Source: Larkinella sp. C7 (GTDB lineage: Bacteria; Bacteroidota; Bacteroidia; Cytophagales; Spirosomataceae). From it: a DNA stretch of 64,000 nucleotides. Location of the stretch: the NCBI RefSeq assembly GCF_006149005.1, contig NZ_VBSL01000001.1:434001-498000 (forward strand), given 5' to 3'. Shown here piece by piece: positions 26,470 to 34,227 of this stretch. Position 1 is the first letter of the stretch; each line of letters starts with the position of its first letter. The position numbers and the translations under genes are program-made. The notes beneath the pieces were generated by a model. The model worked only from the letters and a program-made list of their open reading frames with translations, did not search any database and had not been told where the DNA came from.

Positions 26470-27627
26470 ATGCGCAACGCCCAAACCATGCCAACCAAAC
26501 CTAAAAAATCGTTCCTGCGGGAATGGCTCGATTCGATTTTGTTTGCCGTGATTGCCGCAACACTGATCCGGTTTCTGACCTTTGAAGCCTACGCCATTCC
26601 GACGCCGTCGATGGAGAACAGCCTGCTGGTGGGCGATTTCCTGTTTGTCAGCAAACTGCACTACGGTTCCCGAACGCCCCAGACGCCTTTGCAGGTGCCG
26701 CTGACCCACCAGAAGATTTGGGGAACAGAAATCCCTTCATACAGCGACCTGATTCAATTGCCAACGTATCGCCTGCCCGGTTTTACGACCGTAAAAAACG
26801 GCGATGTCGTGGTCTTCAATTTTCCCCCGCCCAAAGCCGGCGAACCCGATTACCCGATGGATCTGCGGACGAACCTCATCAAGCGCTGCATCGGCATTCC
26901 GGGCGACCAACTGGAAATCCGGCAGGAGCAGGTGTACGTCAATGGGAAGGCGTTTCCGACGCCGGTTCGGGCCGAAACCAGTTATTTCATGAGAACGACG
27001 GAGGTGCTGAACGAGCGGTTTTTCCGGAAATACAACATCATCAACGATTACAAATCGGCGGAAGGGCCGTTTATCAACTGGCAGCCCATCGAAGAATACA
27101 ACGAAGCCACGAAGGCATCCGTTCTGGTGGGATACAGCGTTACAACCACGCCGGAGGTCATTGCCAAACTGAAAGAACTGGCGTGGGTGAAGGGAATCGA
27201 GCGAATGACGGAACCCGCCGGGCAACGCGCACCGGGCATTTACGGCGGCTCGGCGTTTGCCTGGAACCGCGACAATTTTGGTCCGTTAACTGTTCCGAAA
27301 AAGGGACAAACCGTCCCGATCAACCCGCAAACCCTCGCCGTTTACGGTACGCTGATTAGCCGCCAAGAAGGCAACGAGAAGGTGGAAATGACTGCGAACA
27401 GCCTCACAATCAACGGCCAGCCGATTACGTCCTATACGTTCAAACAGGATTATTATTTCATGATGGGCGACAACCGCCACAACTCCGACGATTCGCGCTA
27501 CTGGGGTTTTGTGCCGGAGAATCACATCGTTGGCAAGGCGGTTTTCGTCTGGATGTCGATCGATCCCGATCCGGCGACGGTTTGGGCCAAAATCCGCTGG
27601 AACCGGCTGTTCCGGTTAATCGAATAA
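26470..27627 (+). CDS. lepB: Signal peptidase I
   Basis: This membrane serine protease cleaves signal peptides from exported proteins. It is 385 residues with an N-terminal anchor (ILFAVIAATLIRFLTF). Catalytic Ser47 is in PTPSMENSLLVGD and catalytic Lys138 in NLIKRCIGIPGDQLE. The C-terminal box is MMGDNRHNSDDSRYWGFVP. It is longer than the roughly 324-residue E. coli enzyme because of an insertion of about 110 residues (near 175-300) between the catalytic Lys region and the last box. An alternative ATG at 26488 (MPTKPKKSFLREW) would shorten it by six residues. A DUF1330-like gene follows after 3 bp. Confidence 0.95.
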   Translation: MRNAQTMPTKPKKSFLREWLDSILFAVIAATLIRFLTFEAYAIPTPSMENSLLVGDFLFVSKLHYGSRTPQTPLQVPLTHQKIWGTEIPSYSDLIQLPTYRLPGFTTVKNGDVVVFNFPPPKAGEPDYPMDLRTNLIKRCIGIPGDQLEIRQEQVYVNGKAFPTPVRAETSYFMRTTEVLNERFFRKYNIINDYKSAEGPFINWQPIEEYNEATKASVLVGYSVTTTPEVIAKLKELAWVKGIERMTEPAGQRAPGIYGGSAFAWNRDNFGPLTVPKKGQTVPINPQTLAVYGTLISRQEGNEKVEMTANSLTINGQPITSYTFKQDYYFMMGDNRHNSDDSRYWGFVPENHIVGKAVFVWMSIDPDPATVWAKIRWNRLFRLIE

Positions 27628-27630
27628 ACC

Positions 27631-27936
27631 ATGCTGTATTATACCCAAATTCTGTTTGTGAAACCGGGGCAGGAAACGGTTTTTCACGCCTTCGAAGAGC
27701 ACGTTTTACCCTTGCTTCAACACTACCGGGGCGAATTGCTTTACCGGGTTCGGCCACCCCAATCGGCGGTGATTGCGACCACGCTGGGTTATCCGTACGA
27801 ACTTCACCTCGTCACCTTTCCAACGAAGGCTGACTTTGAAGCGTACCGGGATGATCCGCAACGCCAGCAGTATCTGGCGTTGAAAGACCAGTCGATTGAA
27901 CGGGTTCTGCTGATTGAAGGGGCAACATTGTCGTGA
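27631..27936 (+). CDS. DUF1330-like dimeric alpha/beta-barrel protein, 101 aa
   Basis: This is a small cytoplasmic protein with a ferredoxin-like fold, judged from alternating strands and helices: YYTQILFVKPGQETVFHAFE, LLYRVRPPQ, ELHLVTFPTKADFEAY and DDPQRQQYL. This pattern is typical of DUF1330 and related ABM-like families, whose members usually dimerise; the reaction is not known. It starts 3 bp after the signal peptidase stop, so the two are likely co-transcribed, though a functional link is not obvious. Confidence 0.75.
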   Translation: MLYYTQILFVKPGQETVFHAFEEHVLPLLQHYRGELLYRVRPPQSAVIATTLGYPYELHLVTFPTKADFEAYRDDPQRQQYLALKDQSIERVLLIEGATLS

Positions 27937-28042
27937 TATTTTTCAGTTTCACGCCCGATATTGGTCAGTTTCCGCTACTTTGTATCCGTTTAGTTTTGTA
28001 AATCGAATTCAGTAATCACGACAAACCGTACCATTGTACACC

Positions 28043-28303
28043 ATGAAAACCGAAAAAGTAATCTTGAGCGTTTTGCTGGCAGCCACCGCTGGTGTGGCCC
28101 TGGGCATCTTATTTGCACCGGAAAAAGGGGAAAAGGTCCGCAGAAAGATCCGGGAAAAGGGAGAGGATTACCTGGAAGACCTGAAAGACGAATACAACCA
28201 TTCCGTCAAAAGCCTCAAGCGGAAAGTCGATGCCGCCTATGACGATATTGCCACGAAATTCAAAAGCCATTCGGAAGAGCCGAAGGAAAGCAAAACCGCC
28301 TAA
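28043..28303 (+). CDS. YtxH-domain small membrane protein, 86 aa
   Basis: It has an N-terminal membrane segment (VILSVLLAATAGVALGILFA) followed by the YtxH signature APEKGEKVRRKIREKG. A charged, probably coiled-coil tail runs to the end (LEDLKDEYNHSVKSLKRKV). YtxH/gas-vesicle-like proteins are small envelope proteins often linked with general stress. I chose ATG 28043 over a TTG at 28034. A TAGTTTTG box upstream (near 27989) could be a -7 element, but no well-spaced -33 accompanies it. A strong stem-loop follows the stop. Confidence 0.85.
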   Translation: MKTEKVILSVLLAATAGVALGILFAPEKGEKVRRKIREKGEDYLEDLKDEYNHSVKSLKRKVDAAYDDIATKFKSHSEEPKESKTA

Positions 28304-28311
28304 TTCCCACT

Positions 28312-28338
28312 TCACCGGGCAAGAAGCTTGTCCGGTGA
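28312..28338 (+). terminator. Stem-loop 3' of the YtxH gene
   Basis: TCACCGGGCAAG (28312-28323) pairs with CTTGTCCGGTGA (28327-28338) around a three-base loop, including one G-T pair. It lies 8 bp after the stop. It lacks a strong T-run, so efficiency is uncertain. Confidence 0.55.
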
Positions 28339-28414
28339 GGTTGACTTCTGCGTAATTTTCGGTAAAGTTGCCGGATTATCGATTCACCATAGCCCGCTAC
28401 CAACCGAAAAATCC

Positions 28415-29242
28415 ATGGAAACCGCCATTGACCTCCGACTTGCGGTATTGATCGACGCCGACAATGTGCCTTATTCCAACGTCCGGGGTATGCTGGAAGA
28501 AATTGCCAAATACGGAACGCCGACGTTTAAACGCATCTATGCCGACTGGACCAAACCGACCGTGGCCGGTTGGAAAACCGTGCTGCTCGAAAATGCGATC
28601 ACGCCCATTCAGCAATACAGCTATACCACCGGCAAAAACGCGACGGATTCCGCCATGATCATCGATGCGATGGACATTCTGTATACCGGGCGGGTCGATG
28701 GGTTTTGCATTGTTTCGAGCGACAGTGATTTTACGCGCCTGGCCACGCGCCTGCGCGAAGCCGGGATGAAAGTGTTCGGCATCGGCGAAAAGAAAACGCC
28801 AACGCCGTTTATCTCCGCCTGTAACAAATTCATTTACCTTGAAATCCTGAAAAAAAACGAGGATGTTCCTGTTCTCGTACCAGCCGCTGCCAAAACCCGT
28901 TCCCGAAAAAAAGCCACGCCGAGACCCGTTGAGGTCCCGGTAAAGCCAGCGAAAGAACCGGAACCGATTGCTGTTGTGGAACCCGAAGCGATTGGCAAGG
29001 TTAATAAAGACGTCATCAAGATGATTGCCGATAGCATCAACGACCTGGCGGACGAATCCGGTTGGGCGTTTCTGGGCGAACTCGGGAATCTCCTACCCAA
29101 GAAACAGGCCGACTTCGACCCCCGCAATTACGGGTTTAAAAAGCTGGTTCCGCTGTTAAAAAGCATCGACCAGTTCGAAATTGACGAGCGAGAAACCGGA
29201 AAGGGCAATTTTAAACTCGTGTATGTGCGGGTAAAATCCTAG
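28415..29242 (+). CDS. NYN-domain RNase-like protein with C-terminal LOTUS/OST-HTH domain
   Basis: This is a 275-residue cytoplasmic protein. The NYN (PIN-like) domain covers about 1-140. Its acidic metal-site residues are in LAVLIDADNVPY, the ATDSAMIIDAMD stretch and FCIVSSDSDFTRLATRL. A basic, Ala/Pro-rich linker (about 155-190) leads to an OST-HTH/LOTUS domain (KVNKDVIKMIADSIND ... FDPRNYGFKKLVPLLKS). Such proteins are thought to act on RNA. I chose ATG 28415 (METAIDLRL) because the extra 29 residues from 28328 read through the preceding stem-loop. It is followed by a clear terminator. Confidence 0.9.
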   Translation: METAIDLRLAVLIDADNVPYSNVRGMLEEIAKYGTPTFKRIYADWTKPTVAGWKTVLLENAITPIQQYSYTTGKNATDSAMIIDAMDILYTGRVDGFCIVSSDSDFTRLATRLREAGMKVFGIGEKKTPTPFISACNKFIYLEILKKNEDVPVLVPAAAKTRSRKKATPRPVEVPVKPAKEPEPIAVVEPEAIGKVNKDVIKMIADSINDLADESGWAFLGELGNLLPKKQADFDPRNYGFKKLVPLLKSIDQFEIDERETGKGNFKLVYVRVKS

Positions 29243-29251
29243 CGGCTTATG

Positions 29252-29285
29252 AAAAAACCGGGCGTTTTCAGTGCCCGGTTTTTTT
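29252..29285 (+). terminator. Rho-independent terminator
   Basis: AAAAAACCGGGC and GCCCGGTTTTTTT flank a nine-base loop immediately after the NYN gene. It is a classic GC stem with a T-run on the plus strand, and because the A-run mirrors the T-run it can also serve the opposite strand gene ending at 29293. Confidence 0.85.
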
Positions 29286-29292
29286 GTTTCCT

Positions 29293-29559
29293 CTAGTGTC
29301 CCCCTCCGTAGGAAGGCTTGTCGATTTGGGGTTTACCGTCCCGGTTGCGATTCGGGTGCGTTTCCCGGACATTAGCGGCTGTACGATCTTCATCGCCGTC
29401 CAGATACCTATCTTCGATGTCGGTCGGGGCAATGTCCTGAATTTCTTCATCCGGAAACTGGCTTCCGGGTCCACTGGTTCCGTTTGCCGACTGGTTGGCC
29501 AGTCCGGCCGGACCAATTGCCTTTTTGGCTTCGATCTCCTCTTTGCTCTTCTCTGCCAT
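29293..29559 (-). CDS. Small acidic protein of unknown function, 88 aa
   Basis: I do not recognise it. Starting at MAEKSKEEIEAKKAIG it is hydrophilic and likely disordered, rich in Asp, Asn, Gly and Pro (DEEIQDIAPTDIEDRYLDGD, ETHPNRNRDGKPQ). Its C-terminus YGGGH follows KPS. A longer reading from 29757 overlaps the adjacent barrel gene, so the internal ATG at 29559 is preferred. Coding status rests on the open frame, the composition and the shared bidirectional terminator at its 3' end. No function is proposed. Confidence 0.55.
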   Translation of the reverse strand: MAEKSKEEIEAKKAIGPAGLANQSANGTSGPGSQFPDEEIQDIAPTDIEDRYLDGDEDRTAANVRETHPNRNRDGKPQIDKPSYGGGH

Positions 29560-29689
29560 GCTACTGCTCTTTTCAGGTGAAAAAAGAAATTGATTGTCTT
29601 CAGGATAACCAATCAGAGCAGCTACTGTTTGCTTCGTTTTTGTAATTCGTGCTTGTATGCGGTCGAAATCGAACGAAGCCCGTCCTTTC

Positions 29690-30271
29690 TCACTTCTTTT
29701 TCTTGTAAAAATTATAGATGATTGAAACCTGAAACGTCCGGTTGCGGTATTCGACAATGGAACTGTTGGAGACGTTGTTTAGTCCGTGAATATACCGGAG
29801 GTTCAAACTGAACTTTTCGGCCATGTCCAGAAAATCGTAGTGGGCACCAATCGCAATACCGGTATCCTGCTTCTTTCCGGGGCCGTAGGGCGTGTCGATG
29901 GCGTAGCTGAACTCCGGCCCGGCCTGGAGCACAACGCCTTCGGTGGGAATCCAACCCAGCATCAGCGGAACACTCAGGTAGTTGTAATTATTCCGGATCG
30001 TTTGCGGATTGACACCCAGGCGTTTGAAGGTTCCTCCTTTGATGGAATACAATACTTCCGGCTGTGCCACGAAGCGTTTGTAGCGAAGGCGGTACACCCC
30101 GCCCAGATGAAAGGCGGTTTTGTAGCGGGAAATATACGGGGTAATGCCTTCCTGCGCGGTGATGGACGAACTGGCACCGGCTTTTATACCAAATACACCC
30201 TGAAGCTGAGCAAATGAAGCAAACGAAGCGAACAAAAACGCCACCAATATAAGTAGTCTGACTTTCAACAT
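29690..30271 (-). CDS. PorT-family outer-membrane beta-barrel protein
   Basis: This 193-residue protein has signal peptide MLKVRLLILVAFLFASFASF and amphipathic beta-strands throughout (FGIKAGASSS, AFHLGGVYRLRY, FVAQPEVLYSIKGG, YLSVPLMLGWI, VVLQAGPEFSYAI). This matches PorT-like/OMP_b-brl_2 eight-stranded barrels of Bacteroidota. These sit in the outer membrane; PorT itself is tied to type IX secretion, but most homologues have no assigned role. The C-terminus is a lysine run (NFYKKKK), unusual after the final strand. It is monocistronic by spacing. Confidence 0.85.
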   Translation of the reverse strand: MLKVRLLILVAFLFASFASFAQLQGVFGIKAGASSSITAQEGITPYISRYKTAFHLGGVYRLRYKRFVAQPEVLYSIKGGTFKRLGVNPQTIRNNYNYLSVPLMLGWIPTEGVVLQAGPEFSYAIDTPYGPGKKQDTGIAIGAHYDFLDMAEKFSLNLRYIHGLNNVSNSSIVEYRNRTFQVSIIYNFYKKKK

Positions 30272-30363
30272 ACGGTTTTGGAGAAATAAACAAATCCGTT
30301 CACCCCTGAGAGCGTGAACCGGCAGACAAATAACGGGAGAAATTCAGTTATCTTACGGGTAAA

Positions 30364-30379
30364 GCCCGAAGTTTCGGGC
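30364..30379 (-). terminator. Rho-independent terminator of the YqgE gene
   Basis: GCCCGAA and TTCGGGC form a seven-bp stem with a two-base centre. On the minus strand it is followed by TTTACCC. It lies about 120 bp beyond the YqgE stop and before the barrel gene, so a longer hairpin at 30419-30478 comes first. Confidence 0.55.
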
Positions 30380-30418
30380 CATTTTCACAAAAATTAAGAG
30401 AATAGACAGGAGACAATA

Positions 30419-30478
30419 GACAAGAGAGTAAAGAGTAGAATCGTCGGTTTTCAGGAATTTCGTCTTTACTCTCTTGTC
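30419..30478. repeat. 15-bp perfect inverted repeat 3' of YqgE
   Basis: GACAAGAGAGTAAAG (30419-30433) and CTTTACTCTCTTGTC (30464-30478) are exact complements around a 30-base loop. Flanking direct words (AGACAATAGACAAGAG, CTCTCTTGTCTACC) extend the structure irregularly. It belongs by layout, though not by sequence, to the long 3' hairpins seen elsewhere in this window. Confidence 0.65.
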
Positions 30479-30501
30479 TCATCTCTCTTGTCTACCCCGC
30501 A

Positions 30502-31059
30502 TCAATTCAGCCGCGGATCGACGGGGTAATGCGAGAGTACCCGGTATTGCCCGCCCATCTGGCGCAGGATGCCCCGCCAGAACTGGTCGGAGGGCGTATC
30601 GAAGATGTAGCTTGAGTCGGCCTGGGTCACAATCCAGGCATTCTGGGCCATTTCGTCGGCCAGTTGCCCCCCCGACCAGCCGGAGTATCCGACAAAAAAC
30701 CGGATGTCGGATTCTTTCACGGCACCGGCGTTGATGAGTTGCCGCAACCGGTCGAAATTACCACTCCAGTAGAGGCCGTTGGGCAATTCGATGGATTCGT
30801 CCACCGTGTGGCCCAACCGATGGATGTAGTGCAGGGTGTTTTGCTGTACCGGCCCGCCGACATACAGTGAATAATCGTGGTACATTTCGTCAGTCAGCAC
30901 GTCGTTCAGTTTCACCTGCGCAATCTGGTTCAGAACCAGCCCGAACGTGCCCTCCTCGTTATGGTCGCACACCAGCACGACACTTCGTTCAAAATTCGGA
31001 TCGCCCAGAAACGGTTCAGCGATCAGCAGACATCCATTGGTGATCGGTTGTGCGCTCAT
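30502..31059 (-). CDS. YqgE/AlgH family protein
   Basis: This 185-residue cytoplasmic protein has the family's N-terminal signature GCLLIAEPFLGDPNFERSVV, followed by VCDHNEEGTFGLVLNQ, LYVGGPVQQNTLHYIH and VGYSGWSGGQLADEM. The conserved GYSGWxxGQL motif makes the family assignment firm. YqgE/AlgH proteins are widespread but their biochemical role is not settled; in Pseudomonas AlgH affects alginate regulation. It is monocistronic here. The 209 bp upstream before the DUF5690 gene hold no other gene and no promoter I could define. Confidence 0.93.
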   Translation of the reverse strand: MSAQPITNGCLLIAEPFLGDPNFERSVVLVCDHNEEGTFGLVLNQIAQVKLNDVLTDEMYHDYSLYVGGPVQQNTLHYIHRLGHTVDESIELPNGLYWSGNFDRLRQLINAGAVKESDIRFFVGYSGWSGGQLADEMAQNAWIVTQADSSYIFDTPSDQFWRGILRQMGGQYRVLSHYPVDPRLN

Positions 31060-31268
31060 ATCGGTTGTATTCAGGTGGAGACTAACGTGAATTTAAGAAT
31101 ATATACGAAAGAGTACCCTACTTCGGTATACAGTTTTCTTTCTTTCCGTAACACAATCTTAATACCAGAAAAACGGATTTGCCGGAAAGCGTCCCGAATT
31201 TTGATTTTTAGGTTCCGTCGCGTCTTCTATTCATAAATCCTGTGTAATTTGTGATCAAACCTACCCGA

Positions 31269-32558
31269 ATGCCCAACAAATCCATTTTACGCAACCCGAT
31301 CCTCTTCATTGCTTTCGGCGCGGTCGCTGCGTTTTGCACCTACGCCTGCATGTATGCGTTCCGGAAAGGCATTACGGCCGTCATTTTCGAAGGCATGAGT
31401 TACGCCGGCATCAGCTATAAAATCTGGCTCATCACGGCGCAGGTGCTGGGCTATGCGGTTTCCAAACGGATTGGAGTGAAAGTGGTTTCGGAGATGAGAC
31501 CGGCCCAACGCGCCTTATACATCCTCATTTTCATTGGTTTAGCCGAACTGGCGTTGCTCGGTTTTGCGTTGACCCCACCCCCCTACAACATCGTTTTTCT
31601 GTTTCTGAACGGCTTGCCACTGGGCATGGTCTACGGCATCATGCTGGGTTTTCTGGAAGGCCGGCGGCAAACCGATGCGCTCGTTGCCGGCCTCACGGCC
31701 TCGTTCATCTTTGCGTCGGGATTCGTTAAAACCGTCGCCCTGACCATCCGGAGTGTCTGGGGTGTTTCGGAGTTCTGGCTCCCGTTCGTCACGGGTCTGC
31801 TGTTTGTGGTGCCGTTGCTGATTTCGGTCTGGATGATGACGCTCCTGCCTCCGCCTTCGCCCGAAGACCGCGACCTCCGCACCGAACGGCGACCGATGAA
31901 TCAGACCGAACGGCGGCATTTTCTCCAGACTTTTTCGGTGGGACTCACCACGCTGATCGTCTCCTACGTGCTGCTGTCGGCCTTCCGGGATTTTCGCGAT
32001 AATTTTGCCCCCGAAATACTTTCGGCCGTCGGCATTACCAATCCGGGCGTGTTTACCAAAACGGAGACCACGGTCGCGTTCGGAATTCTGGTCGTCATGG
32101 GGGCTTTACAGCTCATCAAAAACAACTTTCTGGCATTCCGGCTCATCAACATCGTGATGCTGCTGTCGGCGGTGCTGATTGGCGTCAGTACCTGGTTTTT
32201 TCAGCAGGGCATCCTGTCGCCGGGAACCTGGTTTACGCTGGTAGGGCTGGGACTTTACGGGGCTTACGTGCCGTGTAACGGGCTGTATTTCGAGCGGTTG
32301 GTGGCGTCGTTTCGCTACGTGAGCACGGTGGGCTTCATCGTGACCCTGGCGGATTATTACGGGTACATGGGGAGTGTCGCCGTCGTGTTGTATAAAAACT
32401 TCGGCCAGCCGAACATCAGTTTTCTCGATTTTTTCATCTACTCGGCCTATGTGATTTCCGTGGTCTACGGCGTTCTGATCGTCGTTTCTTTCGGGTATTT
32501 TCAGCGGAAATACAAGGCGGTGGTTTCGCAGAGAGTAGCGGAGGGTGTCAGAGTTTAG
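31269..32558 (+). CDS. DUF5690 multi-pass membrane protein
   Basis: This is a 429-residue polytopic inner-membrane protein with about 12 hydrophobic segments and a major-facilitator-like look. It matches the Bacteroidota family DUF5690, with the conserved N-terminal FCTYACMYAFRKGITAVIFE, then GLPLGMVYGIMLGFLEGRR and YVPCNGLYFERLVASFR. Transport activity is plausible but the substrate is unknown. I chose ATG 31269 over GTG 31251; the difference is six residues. It is followed by a long inverted repeat and the convergent pyruvate kinase gene. Confidence 0.88.
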   Translation: MPNKSILRNPILFIAFGAVAAFCTYACMYAFRKGITAVIFEGMSYAGISYKIWLITAQVLGYAVSKRIGVKVVSEMRPAQRALYILIFIGLAELALLGFALTPPPYNIVFLFLNGLPLGMVYGIMLGFLEGRRQTDALVAGLTASFIFASGFVKTVALTIRSVWGVSEFWLPFVTGLLFVVPLLISVWMMTLLPPPSPEDRDLRTERRPMNQTERRHFLQTFSVGLTTLIVSYVLLSAFRDFRDNFAPEILSAVGITNPGVFTKTETTVAFGILVVMGALQLIKNNFLAFRLINIVMLLSAVLIGVSTWFFQQGILSPGTWFTLVGLGLYGAYVPCNGLYFERLVASFRYVSTVGFIVTLADYYGYMGSVAVVLYKNFGQPNISFLDFFIYSAYVISVVYGVLIVVSFGYFQRKYKAVVSQRVAEGVRV

Positions 32559-32583
32559 CGGAGGGTTATTACCCAGGGTTTAT

Positions 32584-32677
32584 CAGAGAAAAAGGAGTTA
32601 AACAGAGAAAATTTCTCCGCTTAACTCCTTTTTTTTCTGCTAATCTCCGCGAAATAACCGTATGGGCGGCCCCGTCT
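32584..32677. repeat. Composite inverted repeat plus GGGCGGCCCC element
   Basis: The 27-bp arms at 32584-32610 and 32612-32638 are complementary with three mismatches and share GGAGTTAA and CTCCGC words with the hairpin at 12807. They are followed by CTCCGCGAAATAACC and the 24-bp tail that also occurs at 2595-2618. The element sits between the convergent DUF5690 and pyruvate kinase genes and its end touches the pyruvate kinase stop codon. Confidence 0.7.
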
Positions 32678-32678
32678 T

Positions 32679-34118
32679 TTATTCCACGACGCTCAGCTTC
32701 ACGGTGTTCGTTTTCAGGTTTTCCATCAATGGCATACTGAGCGTATTGATGAAAATATCACCTGACTTCAGCACGCCCTGCTTCACCAGCAGATCTTTGA
32801 TTTCGGAAACCGTCTGATCCACCGTGTTTTCCGGGTTGGGTTCATACGGCATCACCTGCACCCCCCAATAGAGCGCCAGCGCGTTCATCATGGTTTTGTT
32901 GGACGTAAAAACGTATAGACCGGCTTTCGGGCGGTGGTGCGACAACCGGAAGGCCGTATAGCCCGAGGTCGTAATACCGATAATCGCCTTGGCTTTGGTA
33001 TCACGCGCCAAACGACACGCACTCATCACGACATTGTCGTTCAGGACGTTTTTACCCGGCTGTTCGTTGACGAAAGCGTGGTAGCGGTAGTAGATTTTAT
33101 CGCTCAGTTCTTCAACCTTCAGAATGGTGTTGGCCATGTTTTCGACCGCCAGAATCGGGTATTTGCCCGATGCGGTTTCGGCACTGAGCATCACGGCATC
33201 GGCTCCGTCTAACACGGAGTTGGCAACGTCGTTAATCTCCGCCCGGGTTGGACGGGGCGCGTCGATCATGCTTTCGAGCATCTGCGTCGCCACGATCACC
33301 GGTTTTGCCGCCTTGTTGGATTTCTCAACGATCATTTTCTGAATCATCGGAACCTCTTCGGCGGGCAGTTCAACACCCAGGTCACCCCGGGCCACCATGA
33401 CACCGTCGGTAGCGGCAATGATTTCGTCGATGTTCTGAATCGCTTCCGGTTTTTCGAGTTTGGCAATCACCCGACAGGATTTACCCCGCGCCCGGATGTA
33501 CTCTTTAATTTCAAGAATTTCGGACGCCTGCCGCACGAACGACAGAGCAATCCAGTCCACTTCGTGTTCCAGACCAAAGTCCAGATCTTCGAAATCTTTC
33601 TCGGTGACCGAGGGCATCGAAACCTTCGTATTGGGCAGGTTGACCCCTTTTTTCGATTTCAGCGGTCCGCCATATACCACTTCCGTGATGACGTCGGTGC
33701 CGTCTGTTCCAATTACTTTTACCTCCAGTTTACCATCATCCAGCAGGATGCGTTCGCCGTTCCGAACGTCGCGGTACATGCCTTTGTAGGGCGTACTGAC
33801 GCGTTCAGCCGTTCCAATGATTTCGTCATTGGTAAAGACCAGCTTATTTCCGGAATAAATCATCACCCCGTTTTCATCCTCGACTTTGCCGATGCGGATC
33901 TTGGGACCCTGCAAATCCTGCAGGATGGCGAGGTTCAGGCCGTATTCAGCGTTGATTTCCCGGATGCTCTTGATGCGGGCTAAATGATCTTCGTGTGTGC
34001 CGTGGGAAAAATTCAGCCGGAAAACATTCACACCGGCGCGGGCCAAAGCCAGCAGTTTTTCTTTGGTGTCGGACGCCGGGCCGACCGTGGCAACAATCTT
34101 GGTTTTTTTCAATGACAT
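32679..34118 (-). CDS. pyk: Pyruvate kinase
   Basis: It converts phosphoenolpyruvate and ADP to pyruvate and ATP in glycolysis. The 479-residue protein begins MSLKKTKIVATVGPAS. The substrate-binding Arg and ligands are in VFRLNFSHGTHEDH, and the metal/phosphate region is IAKLEKPEAIQNIDEII. The classic pyruvate kinase signature is followed by VMVARGDLGVELPAEEVP. The C-terminal allosteric domain spans about 350-479. Length is normal for the bacterial enzyme. It stands alone on the minus strand; the upstream 109 bp must hold its promoter, where TTATTTTG is a weak -7 candidate. Confidence 0.97.
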   Translation of the reverse strand: MSLKKTKIVATVGPASDTKEKLLALARAGVNVFRLNFSHGTHEDHLARIKSIREINAEYGLNLAILQDLQGPKIRIGKVEDENGVMIYSGNKLVFTNDEIIGTAERVSTPYKGMYRDVRNGERILLDDGKLEVKVIGTDGTDVITEVVYGGPLKSKKGVNLPNTKVSMPSVTEKDFEDLDFGLEHEVDWIALSFVRQASEILEIKEYIRARGKSCRVIAKLEKPEAIQNIDEIIAATDGVMVARGDLGVELPAEEVPMIQKMIVEKSNKAAKPVIVATQMLESMIDAPRPTRAEINDVANSVLDGADAVMLSAETASGKYPILAVENMANTILKVEELSDKIYYRYHAFVNEQPGKNVLNDNVVMSACRLARDTKAKAIIGITTSGYTAFRLSHHRPKAGLYVFTSNKTMMNALALYWGVQVMPYEPNPENTVDQTVSEIKDLLVKQGVLKSGDIFINTLSMPLMENLKTNTVKLSVVE

Positions 34119-34227
34119 AGAATTTGACAGAAGTCAGTAGACCATACAGGTGCAAAATAAGCAACCCTTTCCGACAATCCAGCAAATTTTCTGTAAAGGT
34201 TGTATAATCAATGTTAAAAAATGCGTT

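Noticed and set aside
29268-29612. Alternative minus-strand frame of 114 codons beside the small acidic gene
   Set aside because: It overlaps the terminator and the better-supported frame 29293-29559, and has a composition typical of a shadow frame.
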